From positions 1 through 64,000 of the forward strand of contig JAAAXO010000151.1 of the NCBI GenBank assembly GCA_011799875.1: a stretch of DNA of 64,000 nucleotides, written 5' to 3'. A model generated the notes under the pieces. That model saw nothing but the letters and a program-made list of their open reading frames with translations, ran no database searches and was not told the origin of the DNA. Below are positions 19,510-31,485 of the stretch, piece after piece. Within the stretch, counting starts at the first letter, position 1. Every line of letters starts with the position of its first letter. Position numbers and translations under genes: made by a program. The stretch comes from Thinopyrum elongatum. Lineage: Eukaryota > Streptophyta > Magnoliopsida > Poales > Poaceae.

Positions 19510-20544
19510 GGTTAGCAGCAATAGAAACACACAAGAATATGATCCTACAGACTACTAGAAAGTGGTGGTGGTGTGGTGTGGTGTCACAAATCCGTCAAGC
19601 AAATCTCAAATTCTTACCAGTTCTTACCCAGCAGCAGGTGGTGATCGGCAACCTTTGTAGTCAAAACTCTCAGAGCTTGGACAGAGCGATTGCCAAGTGG
19701 TGTCAAACGCACGATGTAGATGTATGTGGAGCTGGGAAGGCTTATGATATGGTAGCAAAAAGGGTCAGCAATAATCAATTCAGAGATGCAATGTTGAATA
19801 AACTCTCAACGACGGTACTGTGCTGGTCCTAGGCTAGACCGTGCTAGAGACGCGAGCCTAGAACACTAACAAAAATCACGGCGCTGCACGTAAACAAGGG
19901 AGGAGCACACTCTGAATTTTTTTTCTTTTTTTTTTGCACTTTTTTTTTCCTCTTTTTTTTTTTGAAACTGGAACTATTTTTCTTCTGCGGGTAGCACGAA
20001 AATTGGGGAATCCGACTTGTTCACGACTCGTAGTATCGCGTGATCTGGAACTCTAAAATAAAGGAATAAATACTGGACTCGGACTAGGACTGGTGGCAGA
20101 GATGAATCTGGTGGAACTCGGACTGGTGATGGTATATGACGGTAGTATATGTGGGCTCGGATTGGTGGTGGTATATGGACTCGGATCGGTGGTGGTATAT
20201 GGACTCGGATCGGTGGTGGTATATGGACTCAGAGTAATAGCAGATAAGCTGTGGTGGTATATAGTAGGGGCGATGATGATGGTGCGGCGGCGGCGTGACA
20301 ACTTGTGAACAGAACTCGAAACTCTAAAGAACTAGACGCTAAGACCAGCAACTTGACACGACGATGCAACCGCAAATTCAACAAAGCAAAAACCCTAAAA
20401 AGATTATGCAAAGGCTCAGATTGGTTCGGATATGATGAACTAACCCTAAAATTTTTTTTTGGCTTTTTCCTGGACTGTAGGTATGAAGAACAGACTCGAT
20501 CTAAACTACGAAAAACTGTAAATCTCACCGAGCAACCTGGGAAT
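19510..20544 (-). other. Cereba 5' leader (M3), complete
   Basis: A leader of about 1 kb from the primer site to the gag ATG. It has a candidate splice donor GGTAAGAAC (minus strand, about 19620), T-rich runs near 19920-19970 and a 24-bp minisatellite at 20156-20227. No coding capacity I trust. Confidence 0.75.
20156..20227. repeat. 24-bp minisatellite, 3 units
   Basis: Three tandem units (20156, 20180, 20204) with one change in the first; unit start CTCGGATCGGTGGTGG. The same triplet is at 54987-55058. Confidence 0.9.
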
Positions 20545-20553
20545 CTGATACCA
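20545..20553 (-). other. primer binding site of M3
   Basis: TGGTATCAG on the minus strand, two bases from the LTR. Confidence 0.9.
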
Positions 20554-20555
20554 CT

Positions 20556-21477
20556 TGATAGAGGCGAGGGTGTCCCGATCTTTCGATGAGATGATAGCTA
20601 TCGTTTTTGGTGGAGTAGACTTTGACGATCCGACTACGAACGTGCGAGGACGTCGCGCCTTAGCAATCGCTAAACCAACTCCGAGAGGTTATTGACCACG
20701 CCGGAGCACAATCAACCTGACCACGAGGGTCTATCTCCTGCAAGCAAACGAAGAACAAGCAAGAAACTAAGATTTGCAATCTGGATATTGCGAATATAAG
20801 ATGAAAGCTTTATTGATCAAGGTGGGGTTCTGTGACGTCTTGGTCTGGACGTTGAACACAAACGAAGTACGCGAAGTTGCAGCTATGGCGAACTTTTAAT
20901 CTAAACAAAACCCAAAGTCTAAACGGTGCCCTAAGGGCTGTATATATGGAGGAAGAGGAGGGGATTTCGTGGCCCTTGAAGGAGGGGTCCGAAACCAACC
21001 CTATCTCTTGTTTCCCCACACATACGGACTCTAAAAACAGCCTATACTCAAGTATTTCGAAATTACATGGGCCTGGCCCAATAATAAAGTGACGCAGCAC
21101 CTATAATAGCCTCTGGACGAAATTTATGAAGTGACATCTTGTATATTTCGTCCAAGGCTTCCTGCACTCATTATGGTGGCTTCAAAGTCCTGAAATCATC
21201 ACTTGTAACTCCGTTCTTGTTCCCCTTGTGCATGCCATCATCTCCATGCTTGAACTTGCTCCAAGGTTCCTCTTTCTTGTCCAAGCTAGGGCCTTCATTT
21301 GTAAGCAAAACAAATGTATCCAATTTAGGCAGCATCATATTCTCATGAACTTTAGAATCATTACCAAGAAACGAAAGTACCTGATAATTTAATTGGCGTG
21401 CGCGAGCTCTAGTAATTGGTCCAGTATGTATAGAAGCAGGGGCTGTGGGTGTAACAATGGTATTGATGTCCTCATCA
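20556..21477 (-). repeat. 5' LTR of M3, type A
   Basis: A complete 922-bp type A LTR. Right flank CAAAA, within the M2 LTR. Confidence 0.9.
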
Positions 21478-21583
21478 CAAAAGTACCTGATAATTTAATT
21501 GGCGTGCGCGAGCTCTAGTAATTGGTCCAGTATGTATAGCAGCAGGGGCTGTGGGTGTAACAATGGTATTGATGTCCTCATCA
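21478..21583 (-). repeat. right LTR of M2, last part
   Basis: The final 106 bp of a type A LTR, ending ATGTCCTCATCA, followed by the AACAC TSD. Confidence 0.85.
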
Positions 21584-22297
21584 AACACTGGAGCAGGATC
21601 AAGCATGGAGATGAAGGCGTGCGTGAAGAGATCCAGAATGGCGTTTCTAGTGCATATTTAAGCACTTTGAAGCCTCCGTGATGACCTACAAGGACATGGA
21701 CGAAATATACAAGATGCCCCTTCATAAATTTCGTCCATAGCTTATTTTAGGTGCTACGCCACCTTATTTTTGGGCCAGGCCCATGTAATTTCGAAATACT
21801 TGAGTATAGGCTGTTTTTAGAGTCCGTATGTGTGGGGAAACAAGAGATAGGGTTGGTTTCGGACCCCTCCTTCAAGGGCCACGAAATTCCCCCCCTCTTT
21901 CTCCATATATACAGCCCTTAGGGCACCGTTTAGACTTTGGGTTTTGTTTAGATTAAAAGTTCGCCATAGCTGCAACTTCGCGTACTTCGTTTGTGTTCAA
22001 CGACCAGACCAAGACGTCACAGAACCCCACCTTGATCAATAAAGCTTTCATCTTATATTCGCAATATCCAGATTGCAAATCTTAGTTTCTTGCTTGTTCT
22101 TCGTTTGCTTGCAGGAGATAGACCCTCGTGGTCAGGTTGATTGTGCTCCGGCGTGGTCAATAACCTCTCGGAGTTGGTTTAGCGATTGCTAAGGCGCGAC
22201 GTCCTCGCACGTTCGTAGTCGGATCGTCAAAGTCTACTCCACCAAAAACGATAGCTATCATCTCATCGAAAGATCGGGACACCCTCGCCTCTATTAC
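21584..22297 (+). repeat. left LTR of C3, divergent type A, second part
   Basis: Resumes after M2 with a TSD copy. U3 is clearly diverged (pol tail ends AYLSTLKPP), while R/U5 is standard type A. The last two bases (CA) are lost at the join to the next LTR. Confidence 0.85.
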
Positions 22298-23174
22298 TAT
22301 ACATACTGGACCAATTACTAGAGCTCGCGCACGCCAATTAAAATATCAGGTACTTTCGTTTCTTGGTAATGATTCTAAAGTTCATGAGAATATGATGCTG
22401 CCTAAATTGGATACATTTGTTTTGCTTACAAATGAAGGGCCTAGCTTGGACAAGAAAGAGGAACCTTGGAGCAAGTTCAAGCATGGAGATGATGGCATGC
22501 ACAAGGGGAACAAGAACGGAGTTACAAGTGATGATTTCAGGACTTTGAAGCCACCATAATGAGTGCAGGAAGCCTTGGTCGAAATATACAAGATGTCACT
22601 TCATAAATTTCGTCCAGAGGCTATTATAGGTGCTGCGTCACCTTATTATTGGGCCAGGCCCATGTAATTTCGAAATACTTGAGTATAGGCTGTTTTTAGA
22701 GTCCGTATGTGTGGGGAAACAAGAGATAGGGTTGGTTTCGGACCCCTCCTTCAAGGGCCACGAAATCCCCTCCTCTTCCTCCATATATACAGCCCTTAGG
22801 GCACCATTTAGACTTTGGGTTTTGTTTAGATTAAAAGTTCGCCATAGCTGCAACTTCGCGTACTTCGTTTGTGTTCAACGACCAGACCAAGACGTCACAG
22901 AACCCCACCTTGATCAATAAAGCTTTCATCTTATATTCGCAATATCCAGATTGCAAATCTTAGTTTCTTGCTTGTTCTTCATTTGCTTGCAGGAGATAGA
23001 CCCTCGTGGTCAGGTTGATTGTGCTCCGGCGTGGTCAATAACCTCTCAGAGTTGGTTTAGCGATTGCTAAGGCGCGACGTCCTCGCACGTTCGTAGTCGG
23101 ATCGTCAAAGTCTACTCCACCAAAAACGATAGCTATCATCTCATCGAAAGATCGGGACACCCTCGCCTCTATCA
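22298..23174 (+). repeat. right LTR of C3, type A, 5'-truncated
   Basis: Lacks about the first 45 bases; otherwise complete to CCTCTATCA. Right flank GAAAG. Confidence 0.9.
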
Positions 23175-25393
23175 GAAAGCATAGTATAATAACGAGACAA
23201 TGCATCAGCAATAACATTTTCTTTACCATTCTTGTGTTTAATGACATAAGGGAAAGTCTCAATGAATTCAACCCATTTAGCATGTCTACGGTTCAGTTTT
23301 GCTTGACTTTTAATGTGTTTCAAAGATTCATGATCAGAATGTATAACAAATTCTTTGGGCCATAATAATGTTGCCATGTTTCTAAGGTCCGAACAAGAGC
23401 ATATAATTCTTTATCATAAGTAGAATAGTTCAGACTAGGCCCACTCAATTTTTCAGAAAAGTATGCAACAGGTTTGCCATCTTGTAATAACACACCTCCT
23501 AATCCAATTCCACTAGCATCACATTCAAGCTCAAAAGTCTTATTAAAATCAGGAAGTTGGAGTAAAGGAGCATGTGTCAACTTATCTTTCAATACCGTGA
23601 AGGCTTCTTCCTGTGCGGTACCCCAAACAAAAGGCACATCCTTCCTTGTAAGCTCATTGAGAGGTGCAGCAATGGTGTTAAATCTCTCACAAAACGTCTA
23701 TAGAAACCAGCGAGGCCAAGGAAACTCCTCACTTGTGTGACCGTTTTGGGCTGCGGCCAACTCTCAATAGCTTCAATCTTGGCTTTATCAACTTCAATTC
23801 CCTGTGGAGTAACAACATAGCCAAGAAAAGATACTCGGTCGGTGCAAAAGGTGCACTTCCCAAGGTTACCAAACAAACGTGCATCACGTAGAGCAATAAA
23901 AACAGCACGTAAATGTTCCAAATGTTCCTCCAAAGATCTGCTATAAATCAATATATCATCAAAGTAAACTACAACAAATCGTCCAATGAAAGCACGTAAA
24001 ACTTCGTTCATTAATCTCATGAAAGTACTAGGTGCATTAGTTAACCCAAAAGGCATGACTAACCATTCATATAAACCAAACTTAGTTTTAAATGCTGTTT
24101 TCCATTCTTCTCCCAATTTCATACGAATTTGATGGTATCCACTATGCAAATCAACTTTGGAGAATATTGTAGAGCCACTCAATTCATCAAGCATATCATC
24201 TAGCCTAGGAATAGGATGACGATAGCAAATAGTAATATTATTAATGCCTCTACAATTAACACACATACGTGATGTACCATCCTTTTTTGGTACTAGTATA
24301 ATAGGAACAGCACAAGGACTAAGAGATTCGCGTATATAACCTTTGTCGAGCAGCTCCTGTACTTGACGCATAATCTCCTTCGTCTCCTCTGGATTGGTAC
24401 GGTATGGCGCACGGTTTCGCAGTGAAGCACCGGGAATTAAGTCACTCTGATGCTCAATCCCGCGATTAGGTGGTAATCCCGGTGGCACGTCTTGTGGAAA
24501 GACATCAGCGAACTCCTGCAAAATGTTAGTGACCGCAGGAAGCAAAGAGGAAGGCACGTCCTCGAATGAAAATAATGCCTCTTTGCACACAAAAGCATAG
24601 CAAACAGATTTGCTGAAATCTAGCTCATCAATATCAGATTTGGTGGCAAGTAAACATGCACTTTTCAATTTAATTTCAGAAGCAACACTAGATGGTTTAT
24701 TATTAGGCTTCATTTGTTGCTCAAATTCTTTTGCCACAATCTGATTTTCACTCTTATTTTTCTCCTGTTTTGCTTTACTAGCTCTATAAATATCATCTTT
24801 CAAAATAGAATCAGGAGTCATAGGAATCAAAGTAATATGTTTATCCTTATGAACAAGAGTATACTGATTGTTTCTACCATGGTGTACAAATTTTTTATCA
24901 AATTGCCATGGTCTACCAAGTAATAATGAACATGCTTGCATGGGTACCACAACACAATCAACATAATCAGCATATGTAGAGATACTAAAATGCACACGAA
25001 CAGTACGTGTTACCTTAACCTTGCCGCTGTTGTTGAACCATTAGATATAGTAAGGATGTGGATGTGGTCTTGTGGTGAGAGATAGCTTCTCCACCATCTC
25101 CATGCTAGCCAAGTTTTTGCAGCTCCCTCCATCTATGATGACGCGAACAGAACATTCCTTCACAACTCCCTTTGTATGGAACAAATTATGTCTCTGATTT
25201 TGCTCAGCTTGTGTGACCTGCACACTCAAAACACGTTGAGCAACTAAACATTCATACTTGTCAGCGTCTTCAGGAGCCATGTATTGCGTCTCATGATCAG
25301 AATCATCTCCACCGTGTTCTTCACTTGTAATAAGAGCCAAAGTCTCCTCATCATAGTCACTAGCGGACTCATACCCACCATCCTCAGTAGCAA
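23175..25393 (-). pseudogene. Cereba-like pol: protease, RT, RNase H (H1)
   Basis: Reading leftwards from 25393: protease with DGGS at 25122-25133 and the LLLGRPWQFDK block; RT with LVPKKDGTSRMC, LDDMLDEL, FSKVDLHSGYHQI and catalytic YFDD at 23955-23966; [15 protein letters not shown]; then RNase H with [20 protein letters not shown] and ADALSRYY. Defects: a CAA-to-TAA stop near 25041 in the protease, a frameshift near 23670, and another near 23370 in RNase H. It continues into integrase at 13026 once C3 is set aside. It was once autonomous and is now dead. Confidence 0.9.
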
Positions 25394-25932
25394 TCATAAC
25401 ACGCGGAGATTGCATTCTCTCGCATAATGACCTCTTCCCTTACAACGACGACAAATAATATCATGTGTGTGCCCTGTTGATGCCATAGATGAAGAAGAGC
25501 TCTGGGCAGGCCCAGAAGGTGTACTCTTGGCAGATGGTGGTGGTGGTGCCTGTTTTCTTGTATCTCGGTTGGAATTGGCGGCTGAAGTCAGTGGTGCTGC
25601 AGTAGGACGCGTGGGAGTAGAGGAGCCACGCGGTGTCCATGATGAAGATCGACCTGCAGAAAAATTAGTTCGCGCCAATGCCTGTCGATCCTGCACTTCA
25701 TGTTCAGCTTTACAAGCAAGATGGAATAAACGAGTGATATTATTATACTCCTTATACTCTAGAATGGTCTGAATCTCTCTATTTAATCCACCCATAAAAC
25801 GTGCAAGCATAGCTTCATTCTCCTCAACAATACCACATCTAATCACGCCAGTTTGTAATTCCTGATAATATTCTTCTACGGAATTTTTTCCTTGTCTTAA
25901 GCGCTGCAATTTTTGATAATATGGTGGAACCC
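25394..25932 (-). pseudogene. Cereba-like gag, C-terminal part with zinc knuckle (H1)
   Basis: The capsid C-terminus (RLRQGKNSVEEYYQELQ, ARFMGGLNREIQT), a Ser/Pro/Thr-rich stretch and a CCHC knuckle CRRCKGRGHYAREC at 25412-25453. A 15-bp deletion between TTG repeats lies near 25915. Q1 interrupts gag at 25933 with TSD AACCC; the N-terminal part is at 49067-49810. Confidence 0.85.
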
Positions 25933-26913
25933 TGATGAGGACATGACTACCTTGGATACGACCAAAAATATTGCATACATGTATATTTGTGAGGTGATTT
26001 CTAATGCAAACTATGCAATAATTTATTTATGTCATCCAAGACAAAAATACTTCACAAACTTTTGTGCCATGTCTAATTGCAGGTGTATGGGAGATTTGTA
26101 CAATCCACATATGAACATAAGGGAAAAAGAGAAGTTTATGTGCTGTTCTAAAAGTCCTTTCACGTCACTTTTGGGCCAAGAGAAGATAGAGTCCAAGTCT
26201 CTCACGTTCTGGATTCAGATTCGGACTGCACAGACATACCTGACTCAAAATGCCAAGAACTATTTCATACGGACTACGAATTGGGTGATTCTTTTTTTGT
26301 TAGAAAGTAGATTTCGTGCTCTTTCTAACCCAATTGGTTGCACCTTCAAATTCATCCGGAGCGTTGAGTTGTCGTCGAAATAATCTGACGCTGTAGCAGA
26401 ATCCGAGTCAAACTACAAGTCCAAAGGTGTTGCATCACCTCCACTTGGGCCCATTGGCCTTGTACGACCTAGGGTTAGTTTTAGGCTGCCTTGGGACGTC
26501 CTCCCACCTCCTTGGCCGCCACCCCTTGCTCCTATATAAGTAGATCCATCTAGTAGCTTTTTTGCTTAGGATTTGTTTAGTTAAAAGTTAGCCATTGCAA
26601 CTTCATGTACTTCGTTTGTGTCCAACGACCAGACCAAGACCGCTTTCGGATCCTCACCTTTATCAATACTTCATCTATATTCGCAATATTCAGATTGCGT
26701 TATCATATTCTTGCTTGTTCTTCGATTGCGTGCAGGAATAGACCTTCGTGGTCAGGCTGATCGTGCTTTCAGCATCGTCAGTAACCTCGGGAGATTGGTT
26801 TAGCGATTGCTAAGGCGCAACGTCGTGCACGTTTGTAGTCGGATCGTCAAAGTCGTCTCCACCAAATCGATAGTTATCATCTCATCGAAATATCGGGCCC
26901 CTCGCCCCTATCA
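25933..26913 (+). repeat. 5' LTR of Q1, type B
   Basis: A 981-bp LTR. Intron-like segment 25994-26082 with GT donor; TATATAA at 26533-26539. An in-frame TAA in U3 shortens the read-through frame relative to the other copies. No AATAAA at the type A position. Confidence 0.9.
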
Positions 26914-28321
26914 AGTGGTATCAGTTTTCAGGTTGCTCGGTTAGAATTTGCAGTTTTCCCTAGATTAGATTTATTTTCTTACCTATTGTCCAAGAAAAAG
27001 CCACAAAAAAAGTTAGATCTATTCATCCTTTGTCCAAGCCAGTCTCAGCCTTTACAATTTTCTTTTCATTGTTTGCATTATTGAATTATCGGTTGCATCG
27101 TCGTGTCGAGTTGCTGGTCTTAGTGTCTAGTTCGTTTAGAGTTTCGAGTTCTGTTCACATTAGTCATGCCGCCGCTGCATCGTTATTCCTTCCGCTGTCC
27201 ACCATCTCATCCATCAATTTCCACCTCAAGCTACCCATCGTTCATTGTCACAATCATAGTTGAGGTCGTTCACATCTTCGCTTGATCCAATCTGCATCTT
27301 ATCTAGTTTGTCTTGGAAAGAGGGAGAGAGAAAAAAAAAAGGCAGAGAGAAAAAAGTTAAAAAAAAGTCAGAGAAAAAAAGGAGAGAAAGAAAAATAAAA
27401 AAAAGTGAGAGAAAAAAAACAAGAAGAAAAAAAAGAAATTTCGGATCTATCTAGACTCACTCTCGTACCTGAATTCGGATTCGAATCTGTTTTGCGCACT
27501 GTTCAGTAAAACAGGAGTATCTTCCTCATACGAAGTCCGTTTTGGCTCCGTGAGTACTCAAATTAAAGCTAGCGATGAGCCACATCTAAATAGTTGCAGA
27601 AGCAGGTTCAATATTTGACACCTCAAAATCGGCTTCTAAATAGGTCTTTTTGCCCTCCGAAGTTCATGAACACAGCTTGTTCCAGTTTTTCAGGCCAGTT
27701 TTAGAATTTTTTGACTCCTCATATCAACTCGGAATTGAGTGATTCTTTTTGCATTTGAAAGCTTGAGTCAGTGCCATTATTGAGAAAAAATTATCAGAAA
27801 ATTGGCAAAAAAATTTCCAGAGGAAAGTTGGAGAGAAAGTTGTTGGTATATCCTGCTTGGCAGTTATTTCACATCATTATCTTTACTGCTATTGTGGTAT
27901 TCACTTTTATCTTACTATCCAGAGCTACTTCATATCCTTTATTGATGCTAGTTGTGCTACGCCATGCCCTCATTACTGTTCTAGGCTCGCGTCTCTAGTC
28001 CGGTCTAGCCTAGGACCAGCACAGTACCGTCGTTGAGCGTTTATTCAACATTGCATCTCTAAATTGATTATTGCTAATCTTTTGCTACCATATATAGCCA
28101 ACCCAACTCCACATATTTTTACACCGTGTATACGTACGTTCGCCTGGCAATCGCTTTACTCAATCTTCGGAGTTATTTGACACCGCTGGTTGCCCGTCAC
28201 CACCTGCTGCATGGTAAGAACTTGTAAGATATTGATATTTGCTTTACTGTGAGCGCTTTACCACCACATCCTAGTAGTTCATAGGAACATTATTCTTGAT
28301 TTTTTTTTATTTCTACTAATT
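26914..28321 (+). other. Quinta 5' leader (Q1)
   Basis: A leader of 1.4 kb. After the primer site come a pyrimidine-rich stretch, an A/G-rich low-complexity tract (about 27320-27440), a 75-codon small ORF with hydrophobic segments (27771-27998), GGTAAGAAC near 28213 and the run before the gag ATG. No other genes seen. Confidence 0.75.
26916..26924 (+). other. primer binding site of Q1
   Basis: TGGTATCAG, two bases after the LTR. Confidence 0.9.
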
Positions 28322-29135
28322 ATGGCAGGTTCCGGAGTTGTTAGTTCTTGGGCTTCATCGAACGTGGGAGAGTTGCCATCACCTAAGAAAATACAACAAC
28401 CGCCACAAGAGGAGCAATTACATCAGAATGCACATAATCAGGTTAAAGTTTCCATTCCACCATTTACTGGTCGTTTTAGGCCTGATTTATATATTGAATG
28501 GGAGTACGAAATAAATGCTATATTTGCTTCCCATAATTTTGATGAGCGTGGAAAATTTCAAGCTGCGGTTAGTACTTTTAGTAGCTTTGCTTTAGTTTGG
28601 TGGAGTGAATATTGTCGGTTAAACCCTGATCTTATACCTACTACTTGGGATGATTTAAAACTTGTCATGAGAGATAGATTCGTTGATGTTTATTATACTC
28701 GTGGCATGATTAAAAAATTACAACATTTAAAACAAGGCACTGACACGGTAACAAAATACTATGATGATTTACAAACTACATTATTGCACTCATTTTTAGA
28801 AGAAAGTGAAGAAGATTTTATGGATAGATTTTGGGGAGGATTAAACTGTGATATTCAAGAGATTCTAATTCATGAAGAGTGTTATCCTATGGACCATTTT
28901 TTTCGTCTTGCTTGCAAAGCTGAACAGGAAATAAAACAACGTGTTGGCCACAAGGAGAACAAGCGCACGGTGCACATTCCAAGTGTTGATACAGATGTTT
29001 CTTCAACTACTAGGCGTACTATGACAACCACATCCATTGTTGCGAGGACTACATCATCTCCATCATGTGAGACATCACCTCCAAGAGTGCCTACATCGTC
29101 TGAGTTGATCATAGGAGGTAATGACAAAGGTACAG
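28322..29135 (+). pseudogene. Quinta gag, N-terminal part (Q1), split by Q2
   Basis: Starts MAGSG and includes the complete capsid region (WWSEYCRL, YYDDLQT, RFWGGLN). No stop before the Q2 LTR at 29136, inserted after TACAG. The rest of the frame is at 47460-48693. Variants here include SNVGELP and an IKQRVG change. Confidence 0.85.
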
Positions 29136-30117
29136 TGATGAGGACATGACTACCTTGGATACGACCAAAAATATTGCATACATGTATATTTGTGAGATGA
29201 TTTCTAATGCAAACTATGCAATAATTTATTTATGTCATCCAGGACAAAAATACTTCACAAACTTTTGTGTCATGTCTAATTGCAGGTATATGAGACATTT
29301 GTACAATCCACATATGAAGATAAGGGGAAAAGAGATGTTTAGGTGTTGTTCAAAAAGTCCTCTCACGTCACTTTTGGGCCAAGATAAGATAGAGTCCAAG
29401 TCTCTCACGTTCTGGATTCAGATTCGGACTGCACAGATATACCTGACTCAAAATGCCAAGAACTCTTTCATACGGACTCCGAATTGGGTGATTCTTTTTT
29501 TGTTGGAAAGTAGATTTCGTTCTCTTTCCAACCCAGTTGGATTCACCTTCAAATTCGTCTGGAGCGTTGAGTTCTTGACGAAACAATCTGACGCTGCAAC
29601 AGAATCCGAGTCAAACTACAAGTCCAAAGGTGTTGCATCACCTCCACTTGGGCCCATGAGCCTTGTACGACCTAGGGTTAGTTTTAGGCTGCCTTGGGAC
29701 GTCCTCCCACCTCCTTGGCCGCCACCCCTTACTCCTATATAAGTAGATCCATCTAGTAGCTATTTCCTTGGGATTTGTTTAGTTAAAAGTTAGCCATTGC
29801 AACTTCTTGTACTTCGTTTGTGTCCAACGACCAGACCAAGACTGCTTTCGGATCCCCACCATTATCAATACTTCATCTATATTCGCAATATTCAGATTGC
29901 ATTATCATATTCCTGCTTGTTCTTCGATTGCGTGCAGGAATAGACCTTCGTGGTCAGGCTGATCGTGCTTCCAGCATCGTCAGTAACCTTAGGAGATTGG
30001 TTTAGCGATTGCTAAGGCGCAACGTCGTGCACGTTTGTAGTCGGATCGTCAAAGTCGGCTCCACCAAATCGATAGTTACCATCTCATCGAAAGATCGGGA
30101 CACCCTCGCCTCTATCA
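29136..30117 (+). repeat. LTR 1 of Q2, type B
   Basis: 982 bp. Intron-like segment 29197-29285, but its donor reads AT instead of GT. Left flank TACAG. Confidence 0.9.
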
Positions 30118-31485
30118 AGTGGTATCAGTTTTCAGGTTGCTCGGTGAGAATTTCCAGTTTTCCCTAGATTAGATTTATTTTCTTACCTATTGTCCAAGAA
30201 AAACCCACAAAAAAAAGTTAGATCTATTCATCCTTTGTCCAAGCCAGTCTGAGCCTTCGCAATTTTCTTTTCAGTGCTTGTATAGTTGAATTATCGGTTG
30301 CATCGTCGTGTCGAGTTGCTGGTCTTAGTGTCTAGTTCATTTAGAGTTTCGAGTTCTGTTCACATTAGTCACGCCGCCGCTGCATCATTATCCCTTCCGC
30401 TGTCCACCACCTCCCACCCATCAAATTCCACCACGTGCTACCCACCGTTCATTGTCATAATCATAGCTGACGCCGTTCATATCTTCGCTTGATCCAATCT
30501 GCATCTTATCTAGTTTGTTTTGGAAAGAGAGAAAAAAAAAGTAAAAAAAAAGAGAAAAAAAGTGAGATAAAAAAAGAGAGAAGAAAAAAAAGCACAAAAT
30601 TCGGATCTATCTAGACTCACTCTCGTACCTGAATTCGGATTCGAATCTGTTTTGCGCACTGTTCAGTAAAACAGGCGTATCTTCCTCATACGAAGTCCGT
30701 TTTGGCTCCGTGAGTACTCAAATTAAAGCTAGCGAGGAGCCGCATTTAAATAGTTGCAGAAGCTAGTTCAATATTTGACACCTCAAAATCGGCTTCTAAA
30801 TAGGTCTTTTTGCCCTCCGAAGTTCATGAACACAGCTTGTTCCAGTTTTTCAGGCCAGTTTTAGATTTTTTTGACTCCTCATATCAACTCGGAATTGAGT
30901 GATTCTTTTTGCGTTTGAAAGCTTGAGTCAGTGCCATTCTTGAGAAAAAATTATCAGAAAATTGGCAAAAACTTTTCCAGAGGAAAGTTGGAGAGAAAGT
31001 TGTTGGTATATCCTGCTTGGCAGTTATTTTACATCATTATCTTTACTGCTATTGTGGTATTCACTTTTATCTTACTGTCCAGAGCTACTTCATATCCTTT
31101 ATTGATGCTAGTTGTGCTACGCCGTGACCTCATTAGTGTTCTAGGCTCGCGTCTCTAGTCCGGTCTAGCCTAGGACCAGCACAGTACCGTCGTTGAGCGT
31201 TTATTCAACATTGCATCTCTGAATTGATTATTGCTAATCTTTTGCTACCATATATAGCCAACCCAGCTCCACATATTTCTACACCGTGTATACGTACGTT
31301 CACCTAGCAATCGCTTTACTCAATCTTCGGAGTTATTTGACACCGCTGGTTGCCCGTCACCACCTGCTGCATGGTAAGAACTTGTAAGATATTGATATTT
31401 GCTACACTGTGAGTGTTTTACCACCACATCCTAGTAGTTCATAGGAACATTATTCTTGGATTTTGTTTCTTGTTTTCTACTAACT
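30118..31485 (+). other. Quinta 5' leader (Q2 unit 1)
   Basis: Primer site at 30120-30128, A/G-rich tract near 30525-30600, 75-codon hydrophobic small ORF at 30931-31158, GGTAAGAAC near 31374. Otherwise non-coding. Confidence 0.75.

Larger units (their letters stand above)
18478..21477 (-). mobile_element. M3: minus-strand Cereba-like element, 5' part
   Basis: gag (to 19509), full leader, primer site and 5' LTR (20556-21477). It lies in the M2 right LTR with right flank CAAAA. The part 3' of gag was lost at the CCAAT junction. Confidence 0.8.
13241..21583 (-). mobile_element. M2: minus-strand element with a replaced interior
   Basis: The outer ends are LTR ends, with AACAC on both sides (13236-13240 and 21584-21588). 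The left LTR (13241-14161) is complete. The right LTR is split (18129-18415 and 21478-21583). The expected minus-strand interior is absent; gypsy F, a type A LTR, filler DNA and M3 are there instead. Confidence 0.75.
13027..23174 (+). mobile_element. C3: pair of plus-strand type A LTRs (internally deleted element)
   Basis: Flanked by GAAAG at 13022-13026 and 23175-23179. It consists of one LTR (13027-13240 and 21589-22297, interrupted by M2) joined at CTAT to a second LTR lacking about its first 45 bases (22298-23174). The whole interior is gone. Confidence 0.85.

Noticed and set aside
20156..20227. CRISPR-like repeat array
   Set aside because: Three contiguous 24-bp units without spacers, in a plant retrotransposon leader.
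30525..30600. A/G-rich tracts in the Quinta leaders as polypurine tracts or new genes
   Set aside because: Low-complexity sequence inside the leader, far from the 3' LTR; frames through it are Lys/Arg runs of no meaning.
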